From: Bacillota bacterium
GTDB lineage: Bacteria > Bacillota > Clostridia > Oscillospirales > Acutalibacteraceae
Length of the DNA: 34,384 bases
Reading direction: 5' to 3'
Assembly (NCBI GenBank): GCA_029008595.1
Contig: JAQXJH010000055.1
Coordinates: forward strand, 1-34,384
A program made the position numbers and the translations under genes. The notes below the pieces were generated by a model. It did no database searches. It had not been told where the DNA came from and saw only the letters and a list, made by a program, of their open reading frames with translations. Positions 32,976 through 34,384 of the stretch are shown here, piece after piece (positions within the stretch are counted from its first letter, which is position 1; every line of letters starts with the position of its first letter).

Positions 32976-34118
32976 ATGGGCGAAAAGAGCATAACGACAA
33001 TTGCTCTGAAAAAAATAAACAGAGGAAAAGTCTATCAACATATTTACCGGATGAGAGGAGTTTCAAAGCAGCAGATCGTCGCCAGCCTTCAAATGGGGAT
33101 TTCTACCGTCAGTCAGAATCTGAATATCCTGGAACAGGAAGGTCTCATTGAGCGAAACGGCTATCTGGAATCGACCGGAGGCAGAAAGGCAAATCTGCTC
33201 CAAATTGTTTCCGATGCCAGAATTTCTATCGGCATTGGTATTCTGAAAAAAATGTTTCATATCGTTGCAGTCAATCTGTATGGTGAAGCAATTCAAACAG
33301 AGACTTTTCCCGTTCCATATCAAAAGTCTGATGCATACTACACCGAAGTGACTGACAAGATCAAGCAGTTTATCAAAGAGAACGATTATGATGAGGCAAA
33401 AATCCTTGGCGTCTCAATCGCATCCCAAGGCATTATCTCGCCGGACGGCTCTCATGTGACCTACGGGGCCATTATGGGCAATACCGATATGAAACTTTCG
33501 GACTTTGCCGGCCGCTTGCCTTATCCCTGTCGGCTGGAGCACGATTCTGCCGCTGCCGCTTATCTTGAGCTTTGGAATCATCCCGAACTTGACAGCGCGG
33601 CGGTCATCCTTTTAAACAGGAATCTCGGCGGCGGCGTTATCACCAACCATTCCGTTCACAACGGCGTTTCGATGCGCAGCGGCGTCATCGAGCATATGTG
33701 TATTCATCCCGACGGGCCGATGTGTTATTGTGGGAATTATGGCTGTCTGGAAACCTATTGTTCAGCAAACGCCCTTGAAAAAAACTCCGGACTGACCGTG
33801 AAAGAGTTCTTTTCCAGACTGAGAACCTCTGAGAATATGAATTTATCGCAAATCTGGCGCAATTATCTTGGCAATCTGGCAATCGCAGTTAAAAATTTCA
33901 ATCTGATTATTGACAGTCCTATCATTCTCAGCGGCTACCTTGCACCTTATTTAAGAGAGGAAGATATCGAGTACCTGCTGAGTCAGATCAACACCTTTAA
34001 CCCCTTCCCCATCAAACGCGACCTGCTGCTCGTCGGAACACACGGACAGTATACACCAGCAATCGGAACGGCACTATCCTACATTGCGGAATTCCTCAAT
34101 TCCTTCGCGATCAGGTAA
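32976..34118 (+). CDS. ROK-family (NagC/XylR/Mlc-like) transcriptional repressor
   Basis: The 380-aa regulator has an N-terminal winged helix (about 14-72: GKVYQHIYRMRGVSKQQIV, ISTVSQNLNILEQEGLIER, and a STGGRK wing) and a C-terminal ROK sugar-binding domain. The ROK zinc site is shown by His240 with CYCGNYGC (250-257), and the phosphate loop by ILGVSIASQG and NRNLGGG. The usual sugar-binding ExGH reads VIEH at 237-240, so its Glu is displaced and the Gly is gone. LEHD (187-190) replaces the kinase ND motif, as expected for a non-catalytic regulator. ATG 32976 follows GGAGG. It is divergent from the dehydrogenase gene and probably binds the three palindromes between them, releasing them when a sugar or polyol binds. 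Confidence 0.92.
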   Translation: MGEKSITTIALKKINRGKVYQHIYRMRGVSKQQIVASLQMGISTVSQNLNILEQEGLIERNGYLESTGGRKANLLQIVSDARISIGIGILKKMFHIVAVNLYGEAIQTETFPVPYQKSDAYYTEVTDKIKQFIKENDYDEAKILGVSIASQGIISPDGSHVTYGAIMGNTDMKLSDFAGRLPYPCRLEHDSAAAAYLELWNHPELDSAAVILLNRNLGGGVITNHSVHNGVSMRSGVIEHMCIHPDGPMCYCGNYGCLETYCSANALEKNSGLTVKEFFSRLRTSENMNLSQIWRNYLGNLAIAVKNFNLIIDSPIILSGYLAPYLREEDIEYLLSQINTFNPFPIKRDLLLVGTHGQYTPAIGTALSYIAEFLNSFAIR

Positions 34119-34384
34119 CGGGATATTATTAATGCTGTGGATACCGCAATTTACAGGCCGCACAGCTGATTCTGTTTTATTGATACCCGCCTTCGGTCAC
34201 TACACAATCCAATCAGCGTCATGGACATCAAAGCAGCGAAAAGCCTTTTTGCAGATTACAAATCAGTCAGGGATCAACTGAAAACCGCAAAGAAGCCCCC
34301 GTTTCTCCTCTGCCTCAAGGAAAAACGGGGGCAAATAGCTGGATGATTTCATTCCCACTCGCAAAATGAAACTTAATTCTAAAC
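34119..34384. other. Downstream region of the ROK gene with no recognised gene
   Basis: No reading frame with a convincing start is seen. The only clear structure is the hairpin at 34295-34332. Any neighbouring gene lies outside the window. Confidence 0.5.
34295..34332 (-). terminator. Strong GC-rich hairpin, probable terminator of a leftward gene beyond the window
   Basis: GCCCCCGTTT (34295-34304) pairs with AAACGGGGGC (34323-34332), extendable by four more base pairs with one mismatch. A T-rich tract (TTCTTTG) follows on the minus strand only, so it more likely ends a leftward transcript entering from the right; it could still stop the ROK message. Confidence 0.6.

Noticed and set aside
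1..34384. CRISPR arrays, tRNA or rRNA genes, riboswitches, attachment sites
   Set aside because: No regularly spaced repeats, no cloverleaf or CCA end, and no recognisable aptamer core were seen in the intergenic regions.

Overview
This window looks like chromosomal DNA from a Gram-positive Clostridia-type bacterium, most likely Oscillospiraceae/Ruminococcaceae-like. The reasons are the strong AGGAGG-type ribosome binding sites, sigma-A promoters of the TTGnnn-17-TAtAAT type often with TGn extensions, a lipoprotein, a divergent second type II topoisomerase pair of clostridial type, and a mid-50% GC content judged by eye. It is mostly a housekeeping region with tight operons, many convergent pairs sharing bidirectional terminators, an IS200-like element at the left edge, one very large helicase/nuclease gene, and a sugar/polyol-type locus at the right edge. 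The taxonomic call is inference; no rRNA or tRNA is present.

Layout. 1-635: IS200/IS605-type element with an intact tnpA and a leader that can hide the ribosome binding site. It abuts the terminator of the next operon. 729-3700 (minus): operon of a small membrane protein, acpS, nnr (NAD(P)H-hydrate repair) and a lipoprotein, with a clear promoter at 3786-3814. 3965-8832 (plus): Ppx/GppA-like protein, polyphosphate kinase and 6-phosphofructokinase, ending in a terminator. 9013-9993: single DUF4434 glycosidase-like gene. 10079-11797 (minus): phosphoglucomutase; 12033-12779 (plus): alpha/beta hydrolase, divergent from it. 12836-14224 (minus): murC; 14498-14878 (plus): unknown 126-aa protein, divergent from murC. 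15123-19994 (plus): topoisomerase IV-like B and A subunits plus a membrane-anchored protein. 20073-21327 (minus): rhomboid-like membrane protein, cupin and a 57-aa protein. 21537-25431 (plus): MFS sugar-type transporter, membrane glycerophosphodiesterase, and membrane GGDEF cyclase. 25547-31351 (minus): 1934-aa protein with a transglutaminase-like segment, DUF4011, SF1 helicase, Vsr-like nuclease and DUF3320. 31739-34118: zinc alcohol dehydrogenase and a divergent ROK repressor, with three copies of a palindromic operator at their two promoters.

How the genes fit together. The polyphosphate genes and PFK link phosphate storage and glycolysis; phosphoglucomutase, MurC and AcpS supply envelope and lipid synthesis. 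The transporter-GDPD-GGDEF operon couples uptake, lipid head-group turnover and probable c-di-GMP signalling. The ROK-dehydrogenase pair is a self-contained sugar or polyol-responsive switch whose DNA site can be read directly. The strongest leads for something less well described are the giant helicase-nuclease with a protease-like N-terminal segment, the ROK operator set, the degenerate phosphate motif of the Ppx homologue, and the putative operator inside the rhomboid-like promoter.
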